Positions 1-7,955 of a DNA stretch of 64,000 nt are shown here, piece by piece (within the stretch, counting starts at the first letter, position 1; each line of letters opens with the position of its first letter). The stretch is from G963677085 sp963677085 (GTDB lineage: Bacteria; Planctomycetota; Planctomycetia; Pirellulales; Thermoguttaceae). A program made the translations under genes and the position numbers. The stretch lies in NCBI GenBank assembly GCA_963677085.2, contig CAXXFH010000004.1:2542001-2606000 (forward strand), given 5' to 3'. The notes beneath the pieces are model-generated. The model was not told where the DNA came from and did not search any database. It was given only the letters and a program-made list of their open reading frames with translations.

Positions 1-305
1 AAAAGCCATATCCCCGCAGGGGGGCAGCGTGCGACATGACCGGTATTGCCCGAGCTTCCGTCCCCCGGCATCGCGTCAAGACCTTGCAGCGTGAACTAGA
101 TTTTCAATAGCCGTTGGTGCCTGCATAGCTAAGGAAAAGACGGCGCCCGTGGGAGTTCGGCCCCGCAAGGGGCTGAGGCTGCGCGGCTTACCCTGGTTTA
201 CTTCGGAGTCGATGGATGTCCCTCGAAACGCCGAGGAGCTCGGTGATTTTCCTAGCCACGGTTTTATCCGATTTGGTTCCATCCCACACGATGTAGCAAT
301 ACGTC
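1..305. other. Non-coding start of window
   Basis: No gene is supported here. The stretch holds a small GC-rich inverted repeat near 160-175 (GCCCC-gcaa-GGGGC) of the kind dispersed through the intergenic DNA of this window. The short open frames on both strands have no ribosome binding site and no protein-like composition. A promoter for the gene at 306 would have to lie here, but I see no convincing -35/-10 pair. Confidence 0.5.
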
Positions 306-950
306 ATGGCCAACAAGCACAACAAAGCGAAGAAGCCCCGTACTTTCGGTCGGCGTCGCACGGACAATCGTGGCTCTTGGCTGCGAAAATCCATAGTGGC
401 CGGTGGTCTGATCGGTTGGTTCTTCGTGCTCGTTGGTTATAGCGTGTGGTGTGGGCCCGATGCCTGGCGTCACTGGATGCCGAAGATGTCGTTCAGCAAA
501 GACGGCCTCTCGCGCAACGGTCAAAGCACGAACCGCCAGCGCGACTCCTCGACCAACCCGTCCTATCTCGGCGAGGGTCGCGCAGAATTGGGCGACTTCA
601 GCATCCGAGTTTTCAATCCGGTAACCCACACCACGTTGCGCACCGATTTTCGGCTCGAAGGCAAGACATCGTGCCGAAACAAGAACTCGTTCGATCAGTT
701 CATGAAAAACAATCAACGGTTTTTCCGCGAGCAGGTCGCCGTTACGATGCGCGACTGCAAGTCGGAAGAACTCACCGATCCCAATTTTTCTCTGCTGGGC
801 AAGAAGCTTGTCTCCCGTGTGAATCGGGCACTAGGCAAGAAGTTCCTTAAATCGGTCGCGTTCAACGACTTCACCCTCCACGAAGCCGTGGGGGCGTCGT
901 GCTTCGTCGAGTATGACCTGCCGTCGGACGACACGAACCCTTCAAACTAA
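306..950 (+). CDS. FliL-like single-pass membrane protein
   Basis: 214 residues. A basic cytoplasmic N-terminus (residues 1-28, rich in Lys/Arg) precedes one transmembrane segment at about 29-49, then an extracytoplasmic domain. The C-terminal part, from about residue 130, has the rhythm of the FliL C-terminal domain: 'FFREQV', a spaced 'SEELTDP', 'LVSRVNRALG' and a final 'VAFNDFTLHE'. FliL proteins sit at the flagellar motor, but FliL-like proteins also occur outside flagellar loci, and no flagellar gene is visible here. The lipoprotein gene that starts 18 bp downstream on the same strand is probably cotranscribed. The domain call rests on pattern resemblance only. Confidence 0.6.
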   Translation: MANKHNKAKKPRTFGRRRTDNRGSWLRKSIVAGGLIGWFFVLVGYSVWCGPDAWRHWMPKMSFSKDGLSRNGQSTNRQRDSSTNPSYLGEGRAELGDFSIRVFNPVTHTTLRTDFRLEGKTSCRNKNSFDQFMKNNQRFFREQVAVTMRDCKSEELTDPNFSLLGKKLVSRVNRALGKKFLKSVAFNDFTLHEAVGASCFVEYDLPSDDTNPSN

Positions 951-968
951 CCACGGTGAGCTAGTACC

Positions 969-1565
969 ATGTTGCCACGTCTCAAACGACTGCTTGCCAC
1001 TGCTTGCGGACGGCGCCGTAGAATCACCTCCAATGCACGTTCGGTTCCGGCGGCCAGGCATCAAAATCTGCCGAGACTTCTCCGGATACGATGGCAGTGT
1101 GTCGCGGCGATTATCCCTTGCCTCGCCATGCTGGTCGGTTGCGATTTTCTGTCCGATTTTGGAGAATCTTGGACGCAAGCCCCGCCACGCTTGATACCCG
1201 AGGAACGAAAACGCATCGACTACGAAGGAACGTCGATCGCTCTGCCATTGAGCGAGATGCATGCCTTCCTCCGCAATCTATCGCACCTGCCGGACCAACG
1301 TATTCCTCGCACGAAGGTCGATGAGATTTGCCGCAAACTACAAGGTGTGTTGGACGAAGATGTAGTCACCTGGTACTTGCCTGTGACGTTCGACGGGCGC
1401 CGCACCGAACTCGAACTGCGTGCCTTCTGCGACAACCCTGTTCGCCCGGAAGTCTACTTCTATTCCGAACCGCTGATCATTGCGAAGATCAACGAACTGA
1501 TCGCAAACTATCGCGCAGCTTCGCCCGGCACGGACGATTCGCAGGAGTTGGCCGACGAGTGGTAA
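969..1565 (+). CDS. Putative lipoprotein of unknown function
   Basis: 198 residues. A hydrophobic stretch ends in the lipobox-like sequence LVGC with Cys at about residue 58, so the mature protein would be a lipoprotein of about 140 residues. The leader before the lipobox is unusually long and Arg-rich, so the true start may lie further downstream, but no in-frame ATG or GTG sits closer to the hydrophobic segment. ATG 969 has GGTGAG upstream. The mature part is hydrophilic with no family I recognise. It follows the FliL-like gene closely and may work with it at the envelope. Confidence 0.55.
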   Translation: MLPRLKRLLATACGRRRRITSNARSVPAARHQNLPRLLRIRWQCVAAIIPCLAMLVGCDFLSDFGESWTQAPPRLIPEERKRIDYEGTSIALPLSEMHAFLRNLSHLPDQRIPRTKVDEICRKLQGVLDEDVVTWYLPVTFDGRRTELELRAFCDNPVRPEVYFYSEPLIIAKINELIANYRAASPGTDDSQELADEW

Positions 1566-1775
1566 TGGCCTGTTTGTCGTGATCTGTTCCTGTCGAGGTT
1601 GCCGATGGGTGCCATGGGCGGCCTGCCCGCTGGTGCTGCCCAAGAAAAGCCCTGGCCCGGATGAGCGACCCCAAAGGGGGCCCAACCGGGCTCAGGACCG
1701 TGCCAAGTAGGCTTCGAGAATCTTGGGTTAGTTGCGGGCTGGGACTCGGACAAGTCGGACGGTCGATGAAAGTCC

Positions 1776-1794
1776 CCGCGACCACTGGTCGCGG
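1776..1794. terminator. Hairpin between convergent genes
   Basis: A perfect 8-bp stem (CCGCGACC / GGTCGCGG) with a 3-nt loop lies between the end of the lipoprotein gene (1565) and the end of glnA (1835, minus strand). Its place between two convergent stops suggests a bidirectional terminator. No long T-tract follows. Confidence 0.45.
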
Positions 1795-1803
1795 CTTTAC
1801 ATC

Positions 1804-1834
1804 CCCCAGTCCCTAGCCCCTGATCCCTAGTCCC
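1804..1834. repeat. Heptanucleotide repeat array at glnA stop
   Basis: About four degenerate 7-nt units (CCCCAGT, CCCTAGC, CCCTGAT, CCCTAGT) run directly into the glnA stop codon with no spacer. Similar units recur at 62.3 kb. The form is like the STRR heptamers of filamentous cyanobacteria. Confidence 0.7.
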
Positions 1835-3247
1835 TTAAATGTCGTAGTACATGCAGAACTCGTGCGGATGCGGACGCAGACGCATGGCATCCACTTCGTT
1901 TTCGGTCTTGTACCAGATCCAGGTGTCGATCACGTCGGGCGTGAAGACGTCGCCGCGGAGGAGGAATTCGTGGTCCTCTCGCAGAGCCGCCAAGGCCGCT
2001 TCCAGCGAAGCGGGGGTGGTGGGTACTTCGGCCAACTCTTCAGGCGAGAGATCGTAAATGTCCTTGTCGAGCGGCTCGCCCGGATCGATTTTGTTCTGAA
2101 TACCGTCGATCACCGCCATCAGCATGGCAGAGAAGGCCAGGTACGGGTTGCAACTCGGGTCGGGGCAACGGAACTCCAACCGCTTCGCTTTGGGGCTGGG
2201 GCTGTACATCGGAATACGCACCGACGCCGAACGGTTCCGCTGCGAGTAGGCCAGATTGACCGGGGCCTCGAAACCGGGCACCAACCGCTTATAGCTGTTG
2301 GTCGTGGGGTTGGTGAAGCCCAGCAACGCCGGGGCGTGCTTTAGCAAACCGCCGATGCCGTACAAGGCCAAGTCGCTCAGGCCGGCATAGCCGTTGCCAG
2401 CGAACAGCGGCTCGTCGCCCTTCCAGATCGAAATGTGGGTGTGCATGCCGGAGCCGTTGTCGCCGAAGATCGGCTTGGGCATGAAGGTGACCGTCTTGCC
2501 GTGCTTGGTGGCGACGTTCTTGACAATGTACTTGTACATCATCATCTTGTCGGCGACGTCGACCAGGGTATCGAAACGCAGGTCGATTTCGGCCTGACCG
2601 GCGGTGCCCACCTCGTGGTGTTGGCACTCGACGTCCAACCCGCACTCGATCATCGTCTGCATCATCTCGTTGCGGATGTTCATCATTTGGTCGGCGGGCG
2701 GTACGGGGAAGTAGCCTTCCTTGTAACGCAGCTTGTAACCCAAGTTGGGTTTCTCGTCGCGGCCTCGATTCCACTGACCTTCAATACTGTCGATGAAGTA
2801 GTAGCCGGAGTTCGAGTTTTGCTCAAAACGGATGTCGTCGAAAATGAAGAACTCGGCCTCGGGACCGATGTAGCAGGTGTCGCCAATCCCGGTACTCTTC
2901 AGGTAGTTGACGGCTTTGCGGGCAACATTCCGCGGGTCGCGGGAATAATCCTCGCGAGTGATGGGATCCTGGATGTTGCAGATCATCGAGAGTGTCGTCA
3001 ACTCGGTAAACGGGTCGAGCATCGCCGTTTCGGGCTGCGGCACGACGAGCATGTCGCTTTCGTTGATTGCTTGCCATCCGCGGATGCTGGAGCCGTCGAA
3101 ACCAAGGCCGTCTTCGAAGACATCCTCGGTCAGGCTGGCGGCCGGAATGGTGAAGTGCTGCCACAGACCGGGGAAGTCCATGAACCGCATGTCGACTGCC
3201 TTAACGTCCTTTTCCCGGCACAACGCCAATACTTCTTTGGGAGTCAC
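1835..3247 (-). CDS. glnA: Glutamine synthetase type I
   Basis: 470 residues, the usual length of class I glutamine synthetase, which makes glutamine from glutamate, ammonia and ATP in the cytoplasm as a dodecamer. Visible signatures are FDGSSIRGW near residue 50, the GPEAEFFIFD metal-site segment near 128, the ATP-site segment KPIFGDNGSGMHTH near 258-271, and NRSASVRIP near 338. The loop containing Tyr398 (DKDIYDLSPEE) matches the adenylylation site of the GSI-beta type, so control by GlnE is plausible. The start is GTG at 3247, preceded by a strong AAAGGAGGG. No sigma-54 promoter with correct spacing was found upstream. A heptamer repeat abuts the stop. Confidence 0.97.
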   Translation of the reverse strand: MTPKEVLALCREKDVKAVDMRFMDFPGLWQHFTIPAASLTEDVFEDGLGFDGSSIRGWQAINESDMLVVPQPETAMLDPFTELTTLSMICNIQDPITREDYSRDPRNVARKAVNYLKSTGIGDTCYIGPEAEFFIFDDIRFEQNSNSGYYFIDSIEGQWNRGRDEKPNLGYKLRYKEGYFPVPPADQMMNIRNEMMQTMIECGLDVECQHHEVGTAGQAEIDLRFDTLVDVADKMMMYKYIVKNVATKHGKTVTFMPKPIFGDNGSGMHTHISIWKGDEPLFAGNGYAGLSDLALYGIGGLLKHAPALLGFTNPTTNSYKRLVPGFEAPVNLAYSQRNRSASVRIPMYSPSPKAKRLEFRCPDPSCNPYLAFSAMLMAVIDGIQNKIDPGEPLDKDIYDLSPEELAEVPTTPASLEAALAALREDHEFLLRGDVFTPDVIDTWIWYKTENEVDAMRLRPHPHEFCMYYDI

Positions 3248-3529
3248 TGAACCCTCCTTTCACTGGTGTCAGAAGCCGAATACGCAAACGGAGAAAACGA
3301 CCAACCGAAGTCGTGGGTGGGCCGGGAAGCGAAGCTTCGCTTCCGTCGCTGCGTCTCGGGCATCATCCGATAAACCACGGGCATTTCGGTCCCGAACTAC
3401 GCAGTACGCATGGTGTCTTGCCGGTTTGCTTGGCACGGCTTGCCTGCGTACAGGATAAACGACCGCCACTCGCATAGGCCGTGCCAGCGGGCGGGGGACC
3501 AACCCAGAATCCATGCCAAAAGTTGATTG

Positions 3530-3546
3530 AAAATAAAGACTTGCGA
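3530..3546 (+). promoter_or_regulatory. 17-bp direct repeat, copy 1
   Basis: AAAATAAAGACTTGCGA; differs at one base from the copy at 3840-3856. It is a candidate operator or promoter element in the glnA/PEP-CTERM intergenic region. Confidence 0.35.
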
Positions 3547-3839
3547 TTAATCCACCGCTTTTCCCACGTTTGGCACGGAAGTTATTGCATGCACAGTCTT
3601 CAGGCAAGTGCTGATTAGATTGCGCGCAACAGTCCTTGCAGCAAGGCTCGTCTACAAGCCTTCCTCTGGCCGATCCCACGATAATCGCCCAAGTGAGGAT
3701 TGCTCCCTTCTTCGGCCAACCAACGTCGATCGGCGAGATGTTTTTCCCAAAAGGTTCAAAAAAACGCCTCCGAGGCAAACGCAATAAAATGCGAAAAAAC
3801 GAGACCACCCACAAGGCACAATGCCACCTGGGAGTTATT

Positions 3840-3856
3840 AAAATAAACACTTGCGA
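3840..3856 (+). promoter_or_regulatory. 17-bp direct repeat, copy 2
   Basis: AAAATAAACACTTGCGA; second copy, 166 bp before the ATG at 4022. It overlaps a possible -35 (TTGCGA) for that gene. Confidence 0.35.
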
Positions 3857-4021
3857 GCTAGTAATTATTTGCTGTAAATTGCCGCCAAGTTAGTGGGCAG
3901 CTTGACGGAATTCTTCAGTCCGGGCGCGTTGGGTAAGTGCCAGCGGAAGACTCCTGGTGAGTCGCCCGCCATCCCGCTTGGCAGAGCCTCCCAACAAAGC
4001 CCACAGCAACGGGAGCTGCTC

Positions 4022-5434
4022 ATGCGATTGACAGCGTGCCAATGTCGGCCAAGTCGGTTAGCCATCCTGATGTTTGTGGTGATGGTCTTTGTGGTAATTC
4101 TGGCGTCTCGTCCCGCCGGTGCCGCGGTTACCTACTCGACCAGTTTCGACTTTCCGCTGAATTCGATTCCCAACGGCTGGACAGTCCGCTACGGCCCCGA
4201 GGGCAACGCGACTACGCCAGGGTGGAAGATCGCCCCGGAAGGCACGTACCAGATCGACGTCAACGCGGGCGGAGTCTCTACGTACATCGGCTCGGGTGAC
4301 ACGTACACCGACGGCGTTTTCACCGACGGAATTGTCGAAGCTCACTTTCAATGCTCCAACCACACGGGCGTTGTCGCCCGTTATCAAGACAAGCGATTCT
4401 ATAGCTCTCGGCTGTCTGGAAACGACCTGGAGATTTATAGTTTCGGCGGCGCCCGCGGCGCGACTTGCCTGGCGCGTATCGGCGATGTGCCCTACGTCGA
4501 GGGTGAAACGTGGACCATCCGCATGGCAGTCCTTGGCTCAACGATCACGACGGCCTTGCTCAACCAAGACGGCACGAAAGTCGCGAGTTTGGCAACGGTC
4601 GACCATGAATTCACCAACGGCGAATTCGGTCTTCGCGGCGGCTTCAATGGTGTGGTGGCCTCCCAGTGGGAAGACTTTGCGATCAACGAAGAGGTTCCCA
4701 CTATCGACATCACCACGGCCGACGGCGTCGGGGCCGATTCCTACATCGAATATCGCACGGACCAGCCTGAAAAATCGGATTCGAATTACGGCGACGCGTC
4801 GACATTGGTCGTAAAAAATGCCGGCTCGACTCCTACGGAACTTTCGCGCAAAACCTACCTGAAATTCGACCTGAATTCGCTCGGCCATCGAAAATACGAT
4901 GCGGTTCTCTTGAAGCTGAATGTCACCGGGAGCGATGGAAACGGCAATAAGTTCAACGTCTACGGCCTAAACGACCTTAACGACGGTGAACAGTGGTGTG
5001 AGTCGGGTGCCGATGGCATCACGTGGAACAACGCACCGGCCAACGATCAAGACGACCTGGGCAACAACAACGACGGCGACAGTGACTCAGGTGGAGTAAT
5101 CGCCGCCGATGCCGTACTGCTCGGCCAATTCGACGGGCAGGCCGGCGGTACCGTGCTGAAATTTTCGTCGGAGGCGCTTCACGATTTCATCGAGGCCGAT
5201 ACCGACAAGCTGGTCACTCTGATTATCACCCGAGAGAGTAACGACCCAAGTTTTACCGGTCCGAGCCACAGTTTCTACTCGAAAGAGCTAGCCAAAAACG
5301 AGGGCGACCTTAGTTTGGCGCCCACGTTGACCTTCGTTAACGTGTCGCCGAATCCCGAGCCTTCGACGCTGCTATTGTTGCTGGCGGGTGCCGCGACGGC
5401 CAGCGTCCGAAGTGTTCGCCGTCGACGCGGTTAG
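4022..5434 (+). CDS. Secreted DNRLRE-domain protein with PEP-CTERM sorting signal
   Basis: 470 residues. The start is ATG 4022, chosen over the upstream frame because GGGAG lies 8 nt before it and an N-terminal signal peptide follows at once (hydrophobic residues about 12-31, ending near ASRPAGA). Residues about 32-230 look like a concanavalin-type beta-sandwich. From about 240 the segment starting ADSYIEYR, with 'SRKTYLKFDL', matches the DNRLRE domain found in exported, often cell-surface, proteins. The C-terminus has Pro-Glu-Pro, a hydrophobic helix and an Arg cluster (SVRRRRG), the PEP-CTERM signal recognised by exosortase systems. No exosortase is in the window. It stands alone with a long upstream region. 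Confidence 0.8.
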   Translation: MRLTACQCRPSRLAILMFVVMVFVVILASRPAGAAVTYSTSFDFPLNSIPNGWTVRYGPEGNATTPGWKIAPEGTYQIDVNAGGVSTYIGSGDTYTDGVFTDGIVEAHFQCSNHTGVVARYQDKRFYSSRLSGNDLEIYSFGGARGATCLARIGDVPYVEGETWTIRMAVLGSTITTALLNQDGTKVASLATVDHEFTNGEFGLRGGFNGVVASQWEDFAINEEVPTIDITTADGVGADSYIEYRTDQPEKSDSNYGDASTLVVKNAGSTPTELSRKTYLKFDLNSLGHRKYDAVLLKLNVTGSDGNGNKFNVYGLNDLNDGEQWCESGADGITWNNAPANDQDDLGNNNDGDSDSGGVIAADAVLLGQFDGQAGGTVLKFSSEALHDFIEADTDKLVTLIITRESNDPSFTGPSHSFYSKELAKNEGDLSLAPTLTFVNVSPNPEPSTLLLLLAGAATASVRSVRRRRG

Positions 5435-5470
5435 TCCTTTGGCAGTCTTAAAATGAGACGGATTGGGTGT

Positions 5471-5523
5471 CACTGGCTGCTTGTCAGCCAGTGTCGAGCA
5501 CGGGCAGGCAAGCTGCCCATGGC
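5471..5523. repeat. Composite palindromic repeat (CACTGGCTG family)
   Basis: A 9-bp perfect stem (CACTGGCTG / CAGCCAGTG) is followed by a second small palindrome of GGGCAGG...CTGCCC type. The same two-part unit occurs in reverse at 25609-25670, and single halves occur near 13354, 16207 and 45760. It lies between two convergent genes and could also act as a terminator. Confidence 0.6.
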
Positions 5524-5548
5524 CCCCGTCAACCAGCAACGGCAGAGA

Positions 5549-5938
5549 CTAGCCCGGCCAGTGATACACCCGTTCGAGCGCTTGATGCACAGTAAGTGTC
5601 AGTTGGCCGAGGGTCACTGGCTTGGCGAGCACCGAGAAGGCGTGCTCGCGTCGGGCCTGCTCGACGATCAACTCGTCGAGTCGAGCCGACATCAGAATAC
5701 ACGGCAGCATGCCCCGAATCTCCCGCAGCCGGCGGAGGGTCTCCAGGCCGGTCAGCTTGGGCATGTGCATGTCGAGCAGGACGAGGTGGACTTCCTGGCT
5801 CTGGACGATATGGAGTGCCTCTTCGCCATCGCCCGCCAAAAGGGTGCGGAATCCCCGGGGCTCGAACGCCGCCCGCAGGGTCTCGCGAAACCCGCAGTCG
5901 TCGTCGGTAATCAGCAGCGATGGCGATTCAATCAACAT
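5549..5938 (-). CDS. Single-domain response regulator (CheY/Spo0F-like receiver)
   Basis: 129 residues, a receiver domain only with no output domain. The acidic pocket (Asp12-Asp13-Asp14), the phospho-acceptor Asp56 in LLDMHMPK, the switch Ser in 'MSAR' and the conserved Lys in 'LAKPVT' are all present, so it should be phosphorylatable. Such proteins relay phosphate or act by protein contact, for example on a motor or kinase. No histidine kinase is nearby, so the partner is unknown. The start is ATG 5938, and a 433-bp gap without genes lies upstream. Confidence 0.88.
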   Translation of the reverse strand: MLIESPSLLITDDDCGFRETLRAAFEPRGFRTLLAGDGEEALHIVQSQEVHLVLLDMHMPKLTGLETLRRLREIRGMLPCILMSARLDELIVEQARREHAFSVLAKPVTLGQLTLTVHQALERVYHWPG

Positions 5939-6371
5939 GGCCTGAGGCCCCCTTTCCGTTCTCCGGAAGGAAGTCTTCTCGCAATTTGAGTGCCACTTGA
6001 GCGACAGACGACGGTTTTTTCAGAAAACCAGCAGTAACCCATCTGCCTTCAATATCTTACAGCGCCGGAAGAACCACAGCCACAGGAAAAATGCGGGGGC
6101 TGGGAAGGGCGAGGGACTGACGTTTGCCGCTCGAAAACTGCCATTTCGGCAGAACGGCCGTCTGTCGCAGCGACCACGCCCGGGAGGGGACCGAATTGGG
6201 AGAACAGCCAGAGGCTTTTCCTCGTTCCCATGTTTCGCGAGGGAACGCACGGCCCGACGCTTCGCGTCGAGACTGGCGAGAAGGACATCTACTCACCGAA
6301 CCAGGCGTTCAGGATACGGAAAGAGCCATGGCCACACCAGCGCGACCATGGCTCTTCGATGCGAATCGTGT
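5939..6371. other. Intergenic region with repeats
   Basis: 433 bp between the receiver gene and the esterase pair (both minus strand). It contains a degenerate copy of the TTCCCA/GGGAA palindrome near 6226-6243 and a strong dyad at 6321-6356. The open frames here show no protein-like composition. Confidence 0.5.
6321..6356 (-). terminator. Hairpin downstream of the esterase pair
   Basis: An 11-bp perfect inverted repeat (AAGAGCCATGG / CCATGGCTCTT) with a 14-nt loop lies 15 bp past the stop of the minus-strand esterase gene. It has no T-tract, so it may be a Rho-independent terminator of weak form or an mRNA-end stabiliser. Confidence 0.5.
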
Positions 6372-7916
6372 TTACCAAGCATCGGTTCGGAAGGGCGATG
6401 CTGGCAGGCCCTCGCGGTTGATCAAGTTGCCCTTGGGATTTGCAGCCCACGAGTAACGCACGGCCACCGGGTTAGGCACCTCGGCGCTGGAGACAACGAC
6501 CGAGGGACCGTCGATTTTGGCCTCGGCCCAGACAAAATTCTTGTCCGATCCGGCGATGGCGAAGCCCTCCAGCGGTCCACCATCCCGGGCCGCTAAACCG
6601 CCGCCCGTGTGATCGAATTCGATGCGAATCTTGTCGCCCTGCTGGCTCATCGACTTGTAGATCGGGCCACAGTGAACCAGGTCCTTGCCGTAGGTTTTGG
6701 CCAGCGCCCAAAGAGCCAGACGTTTGCCCACGTCCTGCTTGTTCTTCGGGTGGATGTCGCGGGCTTCGCCCAGGTCGATCGTCACCGCCATGCCCACGTT
6801 CGCAATGCGCAACGATTTGAGCATCTGCTCTTGCACGACAACCCAACCATCGGGCTGCGACGGCTGCTGCTGCGGCGCTTTGAAATTCGGCAGTTGCACG
6901 TAGTAGAACGGGAAGGGCCCCTGCTTCCAAAGCACACGCCAGTTGGCCACCATGGCCTCCAACTGCTCGCCGTAGAGCCTGGCGTTTTCATCGCCCGCAT
7001 TGTGTTCGCCCTGGTACCAGATGGCACCACGAATGGCATAGGGTGCCAACGGATAGATCATGGCGTTGTACAATACACTGGGTGCTCGAAAACTGTTGCC
7101 GGGATCTTCCGGCGCGCGGGGTTTGCGGGGCGGCTCTTTGCCGGCCGCTTTGGCTTTGTTAACGGCCTGCTGCCAACGCTCGAGCGCCGCTTCGTACGCG
7201 GCCTGGGCCTTGGCCGGATCGAACTCGGCCGCACGGGTTCGCCATTTCTTCAACACTGGTTGAATGTCTTGCAGGGCCGCTTGCACCGTCATGCTCGTCC
7301 AGGCTTCGACCGGCGAGCCACCCCAGGAGCTGTTGATTAGTCCCACGGGCACACCCAACTCTTTGTTCAACTCTCGGGCGAAGAAATACGCGGTAGCCGA
7401 GAAGCTGCCAACCGTCTCGGAACTGCAAACGATCCACTTCGCCTCGCAATCGTCCTTGAGTTCTTTGGCGAATCGGTTGGCCACCTTGGCCATGCGAATT
7501 TCCGGACAATTGGCGGTCGCCTTCTCCTGCTCGAAGTCTTTACACCGGTTGACCGTCATGGCCATGTTCGACTGGCCCGAGCAAAGCCACACCTCGCCGA
7601 CCAGAACGTCGGTCAGCTTGACGGTGTTTTCACCCTCGACGGTCATCGTCAACGGACCGCCGGCCGCAAGCGGTTCCAACGCCAGCTTCCATTTGCCGTT
7701 GGCGTCGGCCACCGTTTTGGCCGTCTGTTTGCCGATGGTCACTGCCACCTTCTCTCCCGGGTCGGCCCAGCCCCAGACAGGCACTTTCATGTCGCGCTGC
7801 AAAACCATGTGGTCGCCAAACACGTGAGGCAACCGAACTTCGGCCTGCGCGGCAGTCGCCCAACCGAAGACCAATGCGGCAACGGCCGCAATCGACGAAA
7901 ATCGATTAATAATCAT
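6372..7916 (-). CDS. Sialate O-acetylesterase-like SGNH esterase, copy 2
   Basis: 514 residues with a Sec signal peptide (residues 1-25, ending AQA). It is a periplasmic or secreted SGNH-fold carbohydrate esterase of the sialate O-acetylesterase family, expected to remove O-acetyl groups from glycans. The nucleophile motif GQSNMAM is near residue 118 and the catalytic Asp-x-x-His region is 'ARDIHPKNK'. The block usually written WYQGESN reads WYQGEHN here, an unusual Ser-to-His change that the paralogue at 7956 lacks. The start at 7916 has GAGAGGAAG upstream. It lies 39 bp after the paralogue in the same orientation, so the two probably form one operon made by tandem duplication. Confidence 0.85.
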   Translation of the reverse strand: MIINRFSSIAAVAALVFGWATAAQAEVRLPHVFGDHMVLQRDMKVPVWGWADPGEKVAVTIGKQTAKTVADANGKWKLALEPLAAGGPLTMTVEGENTVKLTDVLVGEVWLCSGQSNMAMTVNRCKDFEQEKATANCPEIRMAKVANRFAKELKDDCEAKWIVCSSETVGSFSATAYFFARELNKELGVPVGLINSSWGGSPVEAWTSMTVQAALQDIQPVLKKWRTRAAEFDPAKAQAAYEAALERWQQAVNKAKAAGKEPPRKPRAPEDPGNSFRAPSVLYNAMIYPLAPYAIRGAIWYQGEHNAGDENARLYGEQLEAMVANWRVLWKQGPFPFYYVQLPNFKAPQQQPSQPDGWVVVQEQMLKSLRIANVGMAVTIDLGEARDIHPKNKQDVGKRLALWALAKTYGKDLVHCGPIYKSMSQQGDKIRIEFDHTGGGLAARDGGPLEGFAIAGSDKNFVWAEAKIDGPSVVVSSAEVPNPVAVRYSWAANPKGNLINREGLPASPFRTDAW

Positions 7917-7955
7917 CTCTTCCTCTCACGTAAAACGTTTCTCTTGACGAACTTC

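Larger units (their letters stand above)
3248..4021. other. Long divergent intergenic region
   Basis: 774 bp between glnA (leftward) and the PEP-CTERM gene (rightward). It is more AT-rich than its surroundings and must hold both promoters. The near-identical 17-mer AAAATAAA[G/C]ACTTGCGA appears at 3530-3546 and 3840-3856 in the same orientation. After the second copy, TTGCGA followed 18 bp later by TAAATT is a weak promoter candidate for the rightward gene. A 193-codon frame on the minus strand crosses the region but looks non-coding. Confidence 0.5.

Noticed and set aside
3421..3450. TTGGCACGGCTTGC, sigma-54-like
   Set aside because: GG and GC are only eight bases apart rather than ten, and it points away from glnA.
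3503..3522. Possible sigma-54 promoter for glnA on the minus strand (TTGGCATGGATTCTGGG)
   Set aside because: The -12 element reads GG instead of GC, and the place is over 250 bp from the start codon; too weak to call.
3269..3850. 193-codon minus-strand frame upstream of glnA
   Set aside because: No ribosome binding site, odd composition (many Arg, Pro and Cys) and no domain; it covers the region expected to hold both promoters.
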